NCBI GenBank assembly: GCA_024516155.1
Contig: JAJJXM010000054.1
Location: forward strand, 186,001-250,000
Direction of reading: 5' to 3'
DNA: 64,000 bases
Origin: Pyronema omphalodes
Lineage: Eukaryota > Ascomycota > Pezizomycetes > Pezizales > Pyronemataceae
In this document: piece by piece, positions 1 through 11,000 of the stretch
Numbering within the stretch: position 1 is the first letter of the stretch
Layout: every line of letters begins with the position of its first letter
Notes under the pieces: model-generated
Database searches by the model: none
Told to the model about the DNA's origin: nothing
Seen by the model: the letters and a program-made list of their open reading frames with translations, nothing else
Made by a program: the position numbers and the translations under genes

Positions 1-208
1 TTTTTCCGTGATGGGGTGGAACCACAGCTTCCATTTTTGTTCCTTTGGAAGAGGTTCCTTTGTCGGTTCGTCGAAGTTTTGTCTTGGTCGACTCCAAGCT
101 GTCCGATATTTTCCTTTTTGTTCCTGAACAAATAATTTTTCCTGCGTCAGATATACATTCCTCCTCCTCAGGTGACGCAACCTTAGAGGATCTTAAAAAT
201 CCGACTCC
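1..208 (-). CDS. Start of pol of A1 (cut by window edge)
   Basis: This frame is -1 relative to gag and overlaps the last 16 nt of gag. It aligns with the first residues of the intact pol of A2 (21621-25331): acidic and basic linker sequence before the protease domain. No stop is seen within the visible 208 bases. The catalytic domains lie outside the window, so function rests on the similarity to A2. Confidence 0.7.
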
Positions 209-2382
209 TCATCATTCTGCTCAATCTCCCAAATCCTGGGCTGAGCATCTTCCATCATTTCATCCTCATCCTGCCGCACTGCTGCGGTCTTTGTCTTTTT
301 TGTTTCCTTGGGCTTCTCCTGCCCTTTGTTTCCATCATCGTCATCGTCTCTCTTCCTCTTGCCAGAGGAAGCAACCTTTCCTTCGCCAGAGAGCTCTGTT
401 CCTCCAACTGTCTTCTTAGCGTAACAATCAAACATCCTATGTCCTGATCGCCCGCATCTCCAACAGTCAGCCTTTTCCTTCTTATGTTTATCAATTTCGC
501 TCTGAGGAACATTCTGCAGAGCTTCCCTCCCTGACGCAAAAATTGACTTCTTGTCCTTTTTCCCAGAAAAACTCTTTTTCTCCTTTTTATCCTTAAATTT
601 ATCCTTGTGCTGCACCTCCTTTGGGCGCACAGTTTCCTTATGTTTTCCTTTATCTTTATGGCGGTCCTCCCGCTCTTCCAAAGTCTTTTTCTTATGACCC
701 TTCAATTCCTCTTCCAAATTTTCCACAACATGAGCAGCTTCCTTAACTGCATCAATCATTGCTTCATCGTCTGTTGGAATTCCTCCAAATCTCTGATATA
801 CCATTTTTTTGATTGAGGGCGTCATTGCCTCCCATATGACGTTTCGATACATGGGGCCAATTGCTCCCACACGCATGTTTAGGTCTTCCAATTTGGTTAT
901 GTAGTCGTCAATATCTCCATCATACTGGAGTTCTGTGATTCTTTTAACATCTTTTTGTGCTTCTCGCTTATCTTCAAATCTGGTCTCAATTGAGCTTGAG
1001 AACGCTTGCCATGTGTCCTTAAGTCCTTGTCTTTGGATCGATTTTCGCCGCTCCTGGTGCCAACTGAGCGCTTTGTGAGTAAGCAAGCTCCCCACCCATT
1101 TTACCTGGTCGTCCTCATCTGGAAAAGCCTTGGCATATGTCGCAATGTAATCTTGCACAGACATCCACCAAGCCCTAAACAAATTCTTGTCCTTCCTAGA
1201 AAAATATTGAGGAGCCTTCATTTCAGGCATTTTTGGTCTCCTCGGCTCGTTGACCCCAGATTGCTGCAATTTTAGTACAAGAGACTCCAAGAACGCCTCG
1301 GTGGCATTCTTTGCCTCAGGCTTCTTTTGTTGAGCCTTTTGTTTGCGCTCCTGGCACTTCCTTTCCAACGCTTTTCTGATGTATGAGTCATCTGAGTCCT
1401 CGCCATCCGAAGGATCAGATGGGGGTGGTGGTGGTGGCGGTAGTCCTCCTCCTGGAGGCTTACTTCCTCTTCCACCATTTCTTCCAACATTTTCGGGAGA
1501 TCCATCTACCGATGGAGGTAAGGGGACCTCTGGTGCCCTGCCAAGTGAGGGAGGTCTGGGAGTCATTTCTTCATGCATAGCCTCAGTTAGGGACTTAGCA
1601 TCGAAGTGCTCCTTCTTCTGGATCTTTGACATAACAAGGCCAATAACCTTGTTTACCAACTCCAATTTTTCCTCCTCTCTCTGTTCCTCATAATCCAGCA
1701 GGCGTTGCTGGTGCACCTCTTCAGCTCTAGAAAGAGCTGCAATCCGCCTATCCCTCTGTTCATCATCTTGCTCCCGAATGGCATCTTGTGTATTTTTAAA
1801 GCAGGCCCATTCCTCGATTTCCTTGTTGATTTGTAGTTGCCTCTGGGCAAAGGCTTCGAGGATGGCATTCGTTGTCTGAATGCCATGGTTGAGTCATTCC
1901 GCAGCCGCTTGATTGGCTGCCTCTTTTGTTTTGGTGTCTGTGGCAAGTTCGCCAATTGTCCTCCAAACTTGCCCGGCAAAGTCGTTGCTGGCCTGAACGA
2001 GTCTGGTAACGGTTTGAAGGTTGACCTCCTGGTCAAGGTTCCCCTTCTTTGCTAGGATGTCGTAAGCTTTCTGCATCCGCTGAGCCATCTCCTGATAGAG
2101 TCCCTTCATCCGTTGCAATTCTTCGTTCATTGCAGCCCCTGTTCCAGCTGCTTCCATCAATCTCTTAATGTCCTCCTCGGTCGAAGTCATCCTTTCCATC
2201 ATCAAAATAACCCACTGTGGCACATCGCCTAGGTCAAGGGTGGTTCCATGTTGAACCCTTGGTTGTCCCAGAGAGGTGACTTCCTCCCAGGAACGAGGAC
2301 GGGTGATGCTGACAGAATCAGCCATAGGCGCATCAAGTCCATCGTCGTGGGCAGCACCGCCGGTAAGTCTGCGTGGGGCCAT
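193..2382 (-). pseudogene. gag of A1 with one nonsense codon
   Basis: Capsid polyprotein of family A, equivalent to the 730-residue gag of A2. The ATG is at 2382, followed by a 120-bp leader to the LTR. The frame is open to 193 except for one TGA at 1894-1896, where A2 has AGA (Arg). Visible parts are an N-terminal domain with heptad-like Glu/Gln-rich segments, a poly-Pro/acidic linker, a Trp-rich retrotransposon-gag core (AWWMSVQDY), a Lys-rich tail, and one CCHC zinc knuckle (CWRCGRSGHRMFDC) that would bind genomic RNA. Only the single stop separates this copy from an intact gag. Confidence 0.85.
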
Positions 2383-2488
2383 TGTAGATTGAAGTTTTCG
2401 TTTGTAGTTTTTTGAGGAGTGTTGGTGTTTCTTGCCCTAGAAGAGGGTCTTCCGTAATTGTGTCGAAAAGTAAACTTAGTAGCTTGAG

Positions 2489-2641
2489 CCTTAAGTTTAT
2501 AGTGTGAACCTGGGTATTGAGGCTTTCAATACAGAGGTTTGTTCGATCAGTTTCGCTTCGTTCGAAAGATATCAAACTAATAGGTTTTTCTCAGAAAGCC
2601 AGGAAGTTAACTAATCGATCACAGGCCGAATAAACTTAAGG
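2489..2641 (-). promoter_or_regulatory. Self-priming site pair of A1
   Basis: On the minus strand ATAAACTTAAGG (2500 to 2489) lies 2 nt after the 5' LTR end at 2503. Its exact complement CCTTAAGTTTAT sits in the LTR at 2641 to 2630. No TGG-type tRNA-complementary site follows the LTR. The same pair is in A2. This fits priming of reverse transcription by the transcript's own 5' region, as in Tf1; that role is inferred. Confidence 0.6.
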
Positions 2642-3022
2642 GTCTCTCTTGAGGTATTGGTGTTCGAAAGGTAACGTCGTAGGTAGAGATCAGGTTGCTG
2701 ATGCCGGAGGAGACGGTGGGAAGACTTAGGGTCTTTTATAGACTTTCGTCTACAAGTTCGCCCAGACTTCCCAAGGGAACCAACTTCCAAACTAAGCTCA
2801 GGAGATAAGACGTGAGTCAATTCTTTGACCAATCTGTCGATGGCTCGCATCATGCTGCATGCGCAATTATATTAATTGCTCACTTGCATGATGACCTTCG
2901 TGTCAGATTAATCCTTGACATTCCTTGTCGTGCTACCACACCTTCCAATCAGGTATTGGGGTTAAGCGCCTAGTGGAGGGTGACTCCACTTGAGCGCATA
3001 ATGCAGTGACTCCTCTGATAAT
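2503..3022 (-). repeat. A1 5' LTR, inner piece
   Basis: The 3' part of the family A LTR (R and U5 side), beginning at the TGTGAACC terminus (plus-strand view). It matches 20090 onward and 27630 onward with scattered differences. It stops at ATAAT (3018-3022), where element B1 begins. A TATAAAAG box on the minus strand corresponds to the one in A2. Confidence 0.9.
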
Positions 3023-4161
3023 TGTCACGGCTCGAGAATTATTACCTTCCCCCTCCTCGTCATTCATTCACCTATTATCATTCGCTTCATTATCCAGCAC
3101 TCGTTTGTTTATTTATTTCTATTATCCTTCGGTCTTCGATCATCACTCGTCACTCGCCTGGGTTAGGGTTACGCTCAATTCCCAAATTGTCAAAAAGGTC
3201 ACGTGACTTACCCCCAGGGTTAGGGGTCAGCTCAGATCCCTTTTCGGAAATTCCATACCTACGGTCTACCGATCATCTTATCCGATTAGATAAGATCGGT
3301 CACGTGTTCTAATCAATAGTAGATCAGTATGCATGTGCACTGGTCTACTAATGTGCGCACACGTGACTAGGGCTAGGGCACGATCATCTTATCGATAAGA
3401 TAAGATCTAGTCATGTGACCTTATCAGTATTGCACCATCTCTCCAATCGCAGCTGATCTGGTTTCACGTGACTAGGGTTAGGGTTGCACCCGCACGCACA
3501 CAAACTAGGGTTAGGTTTGTGACCGTACGCGCACAGCTAGGGTTAGGGTTACGGACGCACGCGCACGATTAGGGTTACGGAAGCGCGCGCGTGACTACGC
3601 TTAGGGTTACGCTAGCGCGCACGCGAAGTACGCTACCGCGCACGCGAGTTACGCTATCGCGCACGCGAGATACGCTAACGAGCGCGCGACGAGGCTGTGC
3701 ACGCAAACACGCTAATTTGGTACGAACGCGTTAGCGCGTCTAGAACGCGCAACCGCGACCGCGTTGTTTACTTAGTTATTTTTCGGGAAAATTCTGCAAG
3801 TAGTGGCTCGGCGTGTAAGGAGGAAAAATTGTATATAAGAGGATTGTTTCTTTGCTTGTTTATTTTGTTTTTCTTTTCTCCTTACACAGTTATTTGTTTA
3901 TTTACAAATTCAAATACTTTGTCGAAATCTTTGTTTACGTCCTCGTTCTCGTCCCCGTCTTTGGATCTCTTTGTCCCTTGAAATCTTTGTTTATTTCCTT
4001 AACTTCTAAACACAGAAAGTCTTTAAGTTGATGCTAGACACAGCTTAAGAGTTTCTAACGTTGACGTTATTATAAGGATATATCCATTGAACTCAAGAGT
4101 GAATAATTGAGAAGAGCCCTCAGGTTCTCCGTCAGCTATCTCTCCCTTGTTCGCCGTTACA
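3023..4161 (+). repeat. B1 5' LTR
   Basis: 1139 bp, TG...CA bounded. U3 carries unusual motif clusters: six exact TTAGGG hexamers (3163, 3220, 3478, 3543, 3569, 3601), four CACGTG E-boxes (3200, 3301, 3360, 3465), two GATAAG-type inverted repeats (3275-3296 and the perfect palindrome 3386-3401), and GC-rich alternating CGCGC/GCACGCG tracts up to about 3750. A TATA box lies at 3832-3838. The same layout is seen in the other three family B LTRs. Confidence 0.95.
3832..3893 (+). promoter_or_regulatory. B1 TATA box and probable transcript 5' region
   Basis: TATATAA at 3832-3838 is followed 44 nt downstream by TTACACAGTTAT (3882-3893) after a pyrimidine-rich run. That 12-mer is complementary to the sequence just after the LTR, so it probably marks the start of R. 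The transcript start itself is inferred. Confidence 0.65.
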
Positions 4162-4163
4162 AC

Positions 4164-4175
4164 ATAACCGTGTAA
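4164..4175 (+). promoter_or_regulatory. B1 primer-binding site (self-priming type)
   Basis: ATAACCGTGTAA begins 2 nt after the 5' LTR. It is complementary to TTACACAGTTAT in the LTR (3882-3893) at 11 of 12 positions. Copy B2 has ATAACTGTGTAA at the same place, which pairs perfectly, so B1 carries one substitution. Confidence 0.65.
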
Positions 4176-4224
4176 TCAAGACCTGCCGGCTCTACCGTCA
4201 ACTCTCGATTACAACAAGCTTTAC

Positions 4225-4395
4225 ATGCTTCACAACCTCTGGTTCTACGAATTCATCAATCTATTACCGATCTTCCGTTCCCTCGAAAACCCCGTCGTCC
4301 TTGACGAAATCGACATTGCTCGACAACTCGGAAACGAATACGCAGCAACTCGAATTCAATACAACGACGAAACCAGCATCTGGCACCTCCGTTAA
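4225..4395 (+). CDS. Conserved small leader ORF upstream of gag (B1)
   Basis: A 56-residue ORF from ATG 4225 to TAA 4393-4395, in the same frame as gag, which starts 9 nt later at 4405. It is conserved in B2 (34490-34660) with few changes and related to the leader ORF of family C: both carry Trp-x2-Glu-Phe near the start and an I-A-x-Q-L-x-x-E-Y core followed by hydrophobic and Tyr positions. No known domain is recognised. It could be translated alone with gag reached by termination-reinitiation, or appended to Gag by occasional readthrough. Conservation of sequence and stop argues against chance; function is unknown. Confidence 0.6.
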   Translation: MLHNLWFYEFINLLPIFRSLENPVVLDEIDIARQLGNEYAATRIQYNDETSIWHLR

Positions 4396-4404
4396 TCCCT
4401 CGAA

Positions 4405-5523
4405 ATGGACCAAAACAACAAGGTCGTCGTGGCCCTGTACCTCAACGAAGCCGAAAGGTTAGAGGTCGAACAGGACCCCACGAAGATCAAATTGGTCCGC
4501 AATGCCGTAAAAGAATACGAACGAGACCGTCAACTTAGGGACGACCTCCGAGCCGAACTCACAGAAGCTCGAAAGGACAACTCCCTCTACGCTCAACGAA
4601 TTACCGATTTGGAAAGGGATCTCGAAAGCGCCAACGCCTCCGTTCGACTCCTACAAGCCCTTACGAAAAACCGTCCCCTTCCGAATACCCGTCCCATCGA
4701 ATTACCCCACCCACCTGAGTTCTCTGGTGAACGCAAGGAATTCTTGAACTTCATCTCGAAGGTCAGATCCAAGCTCGCCGGAGACTCCTCCCGTTTTACC
4801 GATGATCAACATAAGCTACGTTATACTTATGGATATCTCAAAGGCAACGCTCAGAATCAAATTCAACCCTACGTCCTTACAGATAAGATTAAGCTTAAGG
4901 ACGTTGAGGCTCTCATTACAATTCTGGAAGCTGCCTTCGGAGATCCTGATCAAGTTGGTACTGCATCTGCGGAATTGGATAAACTTCAACAGGGCAACCG
5001 TGAGTTTAGCCAATACTACGCAGAATTCCAACGATTAATGGCTATCTTGAACTACGACGAAAACGCAAAGAAGGCTGCTCTGAAGCGTGGACTCTCTCGA
5101 GACCTTCAGACCAGTCTTGTTTACCAAGCCGAAGAACCTCAGAACTTCACCAAATTTGTGGATCTTTGTATGAAGCTAGATTACAGAATTCGAGCTCATT
5201 CAAACACCACAAAGCGGCACGTTTCTTCGGTCCCCAGTCGTTCCAGCTCCACGCCGTCTCGCCCGGCGTCCCACCCAACGAATACCAATAGTGGTAATTA
5301 CGGATCGGCCCCCATGGACCTATCAGCTTCCCAAAAGGCTCAGAACCAACGCCGACGTGATGAACGAATGGCTAAGGGACTTTGTCTTTATTGTGGATCA
5401 GCCGATCATTTCAAGAACGAATGTTTTACGTTGGCAGCAAACAACTCCCGCAAGATTCGTCTAGCCGCCGCCGAGGTTTTGGATATCCCAACAAACCCCG
5501 ACGTCGACCAGGGAAAAGAGTAG
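4405..5523 (+). CDS. gag of B1
   Basis: 372-residue capsid/nucleocapsid polyprotein, uninterrupted. Residues about 30-80 are charged with heptad spacing, suggesting a coiled coil. A Ty3/Gypsy gag core follows (about 95-270; PPEFSGERKEF and QYYAEFQRL are typical). A Ser/Pro/Thr-rich linker leads to one CCHC knuckle (CLYCGSADHFKNEC) near residue 330. The start is the first ATG after the leader ORF stop. The gene ends two codons after a -1 slippery site, so most ribosomes should stop here and make Gag, while some make Gag-Pol. Confidence 0.9.
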   Translation: MDQNNKVVVALYLNEAERLEVEQDPTKIKLVRNAVKEYERDRQLRDDLRAELTEARKDNSLYAQRITDLERDLESANASVRLLQALTKNRPLPNTRPIELPHPPEFSGERKEFLNFISKVRSKLAGDSSRFTDDQHKLRYTYGYLKGNAQNQIQPYVLTDKIKLKDVEALITILEAAFGDPDQVGTASAELDKLQQGNREFSQYYAEFQRLMAILNYDENAKKAALKRGLSRDLQTSLVYQAEEPQNFTKFVDLCMKLDYRIRAHSNTTKRHVSSVPSRSSSTPSRPASHPTNTNSGNYGSAPMDLSASQKAQNQRRRDERMAKGLCLYCGSADHFKNECFTLAANNSRKIRLAAAEVLDIPTNPDVDQGKE

Positions 5524-5556
5524 TCCATCAACAGCCTGTTGGCTCTGTTGTTGGAC
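5511..5556 (+). promoter_or_regulatory. -1 ribosomal frameshift signal, gag-pol of B1
   Basis: Slippery heptamer G-GGA-AAA (5511-5517) is correctly phased to gag, two codons before the gag TAG. A 5-nt spacer leads to a stem of GTCCATCAACAG (5523-5534) with CTGTTGTTGGAC (5545-5556), with 11 of 12 positions paired around a 10-nt loop. A slip here enters the pol frame exactly. Structure and phase are read directly; function is inferred from the known X-XXY-YYZ rule. Confidence 0.8.
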
Positions 5557-7467
5557 CAGCCCCTGTCTCGTCTTTCGTTTCATCTCAGGAAATCGTTTAT
5601 GTATCCGCTAGTTCTTTGTCAAGTAAACAAGAAAACGAATTGGATGGGAATCATTTGGTCGTGCCATGTACACTAACTGAACACAATACCAAGATCGATA
5701 CTCATGCTCTCGTAGACTGCGGATGCACAGGAATTTCCTTCATGAACGAAGACTTCGCACGCCAACACAACTTCCCCCGTTATCAATTGAAAAACCCCAA
5801 AATGGTCGAAGTAATTGATGGACGACCTATTTCATCAGGAGACATCACCGAATACGTTGAAGTCGAATGTACAATAGGAGACCATCATGAATTACTAACT
5901 GCCTACGTTACTCGGCTTGGTCATTATCCCCTCGTTTTAGGAATCCCATGGCTTCGTAAACACGATGTTACAATAAACTTCGCCGATAACGATATCAAAT
6001 TCTCATCACCGAACTGCCTCCCCCACTGAACCACGTTAACACCCACCCCTGTTAAGGGTATTGCTCCGAAACAACAGAATAAGATCTGTGCCATTTCAGC
6101 TACGACGTTTCGACGAATTGTAAACAATGCCAACAACCGTTACGGAAAAGTCGAACAATTCTCCTTATCTTTGAATGAAATCACCACAGCTCTTCAACCA
6201 GAGAAAGAGGAACCGGATCTTAAGACTATTGTACCACCCGAATATCACCAGTACTTGGGAATCTTCGAAAAAGTCAACGCCGATAAGTTACCGCCCCATC
6301 GACCGTCGGATCACAAGATATCACTCGTCGATGGTTTTCAGCCTCCCTTCGGTCCTCTTTACTCCCTATCACGTCCAGAGTTGGAGGAATTGAAACGTTG
6401 GTTAGATGAGAACCTCACCAAAGGTTTCATCCGTGCTTCCTCGTCCCCAGCGGCCGCTCCCATTCTTTTCGTAAAGAAAGGCGATGGTTCATTACGTTTG
6501 GTGGTCGATTATCGTGGAATCAACGCCGGAACGATCAAGAATCGCTACCCTCTCCCCCTGATGCAGGATACCTTAATGAACCTTTCAAGAGCTAAGTGGT
6601 TCACAAAGCTCGACATTAGGAGGGCGTATAACTTAATACGTATGGCAAATGGGGAAGAATGGAAAACCGCTTTTCGTACCCGGTACGGATTATTCGAATC
6701 ATTGGGTATGCCCTTCGGACTTACCAATGCCCCTGCTACGTTTCAGAACTTCATTAACGACGTATTGGCACCTTACCTTGATCGATTCTGTACTGCCTAT
6801 TTGGATGACACCCTGATCTATTCGGATAATCTCGAAGAACATAAACAACATGTTAAATTGATTCTCGAAGCATTCGAAAAAGCAGGGTTACATCTCAAAC
6901 CAGAGAAATGCGAGTTCCACCAGAAGGAAGTAAAGTACTTAGGACTCATCATTAGTACAGAAGGTATAAAGATGGACCCTGAGAAGATTACTGCAGTTCG
7001 AGATTGGGAATCTCCCCGGAACCTCAAAGATGTTAGAGCGTTTTTGGGATTTGCAAACTTCCATCGACGTTTCGTTAAGAACTATTCAAAAATAGTCCAA
7101 CCTCTCACGTTACTCACACGTAAAGGAGTTCCTTTCGTCTGGTCGGAATCCCAACAACAGGCCTTTGAGGAATTGAAATCAACATTTACATCCGCCCCCG
7201 TTTTGGCTCGTTTCGACCCACACCGGGATGTTATTGTCGAAACCGATGCTTCTGATTATGTCTCCGCCGGAGTTCTTTCTCAATATGATGATGAAGGAAT
7301 CTTACATCCTATTGCTTACTTCTCAAAGAAACATTCCCCCGCCGAATGTAATTATGAGATATACGATAAGGAACTCATGGCTATCGTCCGGGCCTTCGAA
7401 GAATGGCGTCCCGAATTGCAATCTGTTATTAACCCCATTCGAGTACTGTCAGATCATAAGAATCTGG

Positions 7468-7470
<3 letters not shown>
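5517..7470 (+). pseudogene. pol of B1, 5' part: protease, RT, start of RNase H
   Basis: The pol frame entered from gag. In order: aspartic protease (ALVDCGCTGISF, with Cys replacing the usual Ser/Thr after Asp), reverse transcriptase (YRGINAG, MPFGLTNAPATFQ, catalytic YLDD), and RNase H (VETDASDYVSAGVLSQ). Lesions: CGA to TGA at 6027-6029, a C-to-T change at CpG relative to B2; a Gly-to-Arg change next to the RT motif A Asp (LDIRRAYN against LDIRGAYN in B2); and the LINE insertion after 7470 within RNase H. Apart from the stop the frame is open to the break. Confidence 0.9.
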
Positions 7471-7500
<30 letters not shown>

Positions 7501-8002
7501 CATACACGCATCTAACCCTACGGTTATGGCGGATGCTACCTATATACATTGCTAACCCTGGAATGTTACTTCCAGGGTCACCGAGAACGCCTCGGAGCGG
7601 TCATGCTGTTGTCAGGGTGTAGCCCCCTTCCTGCCTTCTCCTTCTCCTTTTCTGTTCCTTCTCGTCGTTGTGTCCTTGAGCCCTGTGCGCTCCCCAAATC
7701 ACCCTTCCCGGTGTTTGGTATCCTCCTCCCTTCCCCGCGTACGTCCCCCTTTATGTTTTTTTTTTTTTTTAGCCACCTTACGCCACGCCCTTCCCGTCCC
7801 CTCTTCTCTCCTTTCCCACTCGTCTCCGTTACATCCCTCCACTACTTCACCATTCTCCTCTTCCTTCCTTCCTTCCTTCCGTCATTCCTCCTCCTCTCTC
7901 CTTTCCCGTCTCCCTTTCCTCTCTTCCGTTCCTCCCCCTCCTTATCTATATACATTCTTATTATCATACATGTTTGTTTTTTTTTTTTTTTTTTTTTTTT
8001 TT
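7471..8002 (-). other. LINE 3' region with three A tracts
   Basis: Noncoding 3' end of the LINE. On the plus strand it shows T runs at 7471-7500, about 7757-7770, and about 7979-8001, the last directly after the ORF2 stop. Between them the plus strand is a pyrimidine-rich C/T sequence. The outermost run is the terminal poly(A) next to the TSD. The inner tracts may be part of a normal 3' UTR or traces of an earlier 3' end. Confidence 0.6.
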
Positions 8003-11000
8003 CTAGTGTTCCTCTGCTGGGTCCAACAATGTCCCCCAGCCCGTCATCGAGGTATTTCTGCTGGATCTGTTAGCCTCCTCGGGGTGCTTACTGAGTACCG
8101 AATGTGCCCACTCAGATGTGGCCAATTTCGAGTCAGAGATCATGGTGGCGAGGGCTCGGATTCCGTGTTTGGTGTGTAGGATTATGTGTAATTTCAGTTG
8201 TCGGTGGCGTGGGAGTTTCAGGTGTTTTCGAAGCTGGATCCTGTGTGGGGTGAAAAGCGGGCAGGAGAGCAGCAGGTGTTTTGGTGTTTGGGGGGGGTGT
8301 AAGGGGCAGGGGCATGCGCGGGTGGGGTAGATTGGGGTGGGGGGGTGTGCCAGGTAATCCAGGAAGTATCCGTGTCCGGTTCGGAGGCCTAGGATCGCCG
8401 TTGAGACCTTTCTGGGTACGGTGGTGTACGCCTCATCGAGTGATTTCCTATGAGGGGCGTCGTACGTTTTGGGTTTCGGGCTTGTGTTGTACCACTGTGC
8501 CCAGTCCTCGGAGTGGGCTTCCCTGACTCGTCTGCGGAGCCACGACAGAGAGGTGGGAGGGGGAGTGAGTGGGTGTTGGGTAGTCGCATGTTTTGCAAGA
8601 CGGTCTGCTTCTTCGTTGCCGAGGATGTCGGTGTGACCGGGGACCCAGTGTAGGTGTACGGTTGTCCCTGTGCGTCGGAGGAGGAGTTGTGTGATGTGGT
8701 GGATACCAGTTGCGGTTTCTTGTCCTGGGCCCGGGGTGAGACGAGTTGCTCGGATGATAGCGGCTTGATTATCCGTAAAGACATGGATTTCGCGGTATTG
8801 GAGTTGTAGCCGGCGGATGTGGGTGTTACAGGTGATCAGGCATTCTTCGATGGCTTTCAGTTCTGCGTCAAAGACTTCGCACGAACTGCCCATCGGGATG
8901 GTCTTGCTGATGCTCTGATCGAGGCCTGTCGGGATGTAAAATCCTGCTCCGGTGCAGCCTTCGAGTTGTGAGCCGTGCGTGTACGCTATGATCGTATTTG
9001 GTTTGGAGCGTAGGCGAGCGAGGAGGTTGTAGTGATGTGCCTCGGCTTCTTCTTTGGTGGACGAGGGGCTGTGGCGTGTCAGGGGGGGGGTCCATCCATG
9101 GGGCGGGGTCTGGTTGTGCCGTATCCTCGACGGTGGTCCTGGGGGATAACCATCTGTTTAGAGATGATATTGTTGCTACCAGGCGAGTGATGGGGCGTGT
9201 TCCGGAGGTCCAGTCACAGTCGTACTCCTTCGGGGATTGTATGGCGTGTGTAAAGTGGTTAGGGATGGGGAAAGATGAGGGGCAACGGGTGACGACGGGG
9301 TGGGTAGGGGGAAGGGAGAGGAGGCGGAGGGCATATTTCCTGCGCTTGTGGTTTAGGCGGGTGGTGACTGGGGGTAGTGCTGCCTCGTTGTGTAGAGCGA
9401 GGATCGGTGTGGAGGAGAAGGCGTTTAAGATTCGTCGGATGGCTGCGTTTTGCTGGAGTTGTAATTTTCTGGCGAAGGATTTCTGGCCGGCCCACCATAT
9501 CTCTGCTCCGAAATCGGATTTCGCCTGGACACATGATCGGTACAAGGTCCGCACCGCCGTGGGGGACAGTCCAGTTTCCTGTCTGACGAGGCTTCGAAGG
9601 GCATTGAAGGCTCTGGACGCAGAGGTTAGTCTAGTTTGTACATGATGGGAGAAGGAAAGTTTCCTGTCGAAATATATGCCAATCCAGCGGACCACGTCCT
9701 GTTTCCCATTCTGAGTTCCTGGCCTAACCACGGTGCCGTTCGGGAGTGTCACGCATGTTAGGGGTGTTATCTCATCTTTCTGTGCCTGGTGAAAGTGTAG
9801 AAGTTCTGATTTGGCGTCGTCGAAAGCTACGGCGTTGTCCTCTGCCCACTTGAAGGCTATTCGGGCCGCTTTTTCCAGGGTTCGGGAGTTGGCTTCGCGT
9901 GATTTTCCATGACACACCACCGCAACGTCGTCGATATAACTCGGTGTCCATAGGGTGGGGTTGTGCTTGGACAAGGCGTCGAAGAGGGGGCGGAGGTACA
10001 GTAGGAAGAGGATGGGCGAGGCGGGGGAGCCTTGAGGGATACCTGTTCGGGTCGGTCGTTGCACATCTGTTCTTCCGTCGAAAGAGAGAGCGATCGTCCT
10101 ATCGTTCAGAAATGAGTGACACCAATTAACGACCGGTGTAGTGCAGCCGAGGGAGCGCATGGTGGAGGTCAGTCGTGCGGAAGAGACGTTGTCGAATGCG
10201 CCTCTGACGTCGAGGAAAAGGGCGGACGTCGTCATTTTCTGTTGTAGGTGTGTTTCGACGTCATGGGTGAGCGCCATTGCTGCGTCAATTGCGGATCGTC
10301 TCGGACGACCACCGATTTGATCGTGGTGCAGGAGGTCGTTTGTTTCGGCTAATTGGCTCAGTCGTGTTGCCATGAGCTTTTCAAGTACCTTGCCCATGCA
10401 GTTGAGGAGCGCAATGGGTCGGTAAGCTTTGACTGAGCTGTAGTCCGGCTTGTTCGGTTTCGGGATGATGACTGTGGTTGCCTCACGCCAGCACTTCGGT
10501 TGATAACCTACCTCTCCGAGTGTGGCGTAGAGCTGGGTTAATTGGTTGGGGATGATTTGGAGCACTTTTCGCAGACAGAGGAAGGTGATGCCGTCTGGAC
10601 CTGGGGCTTTCTTCGGGGAGGAGGAGAGGATCGCCTGTGCTACCTCTCTTTCAGAGAAGGTAGTCCATGGCAAGGGGCTGCGGGTTTGGGGGGGGGTAGA
10701 GGAGGGGGAGGACGGGGGGGGAGGGAAGAGGGCCTGGAGGGCGGATACTTTCCCTTGGAAGTCTGTATGGACGGTGGTTATGCCGTTCGTTGTGGATGTG
10801 AGAGGGGGGGGTGAGTTGAGCTCGGCGGGGGTTAGTGTACCGAAACGCCGCCCAGATGTCTTCTCCTTTGGCCTGGCTCAAGTATTCCTTCCAGAGCCTG
10901 TCTTTGGCGTGGCGTACGGCTCTGAAGTGGGCGTTGCGTGCGGTTCGGTATTCCTCTAGGCACAACTCGTTTCTTCGTTGTTTCCACCTCTTGCGAGCTT

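Noticed and set aside
3163..3606. A real telomere or subtelomere inside the window
   Set aside because: TTAGGG units are scattered within an LTR and repeated identically in every family B LTR; there is no tandem array.
7549..8179. Plus-strand ORFs rich in Phe/Ser/Pro
   Set aside because: They lie in the pyrimidine-rich 3' region of the minus-strand LINE and have no domain.
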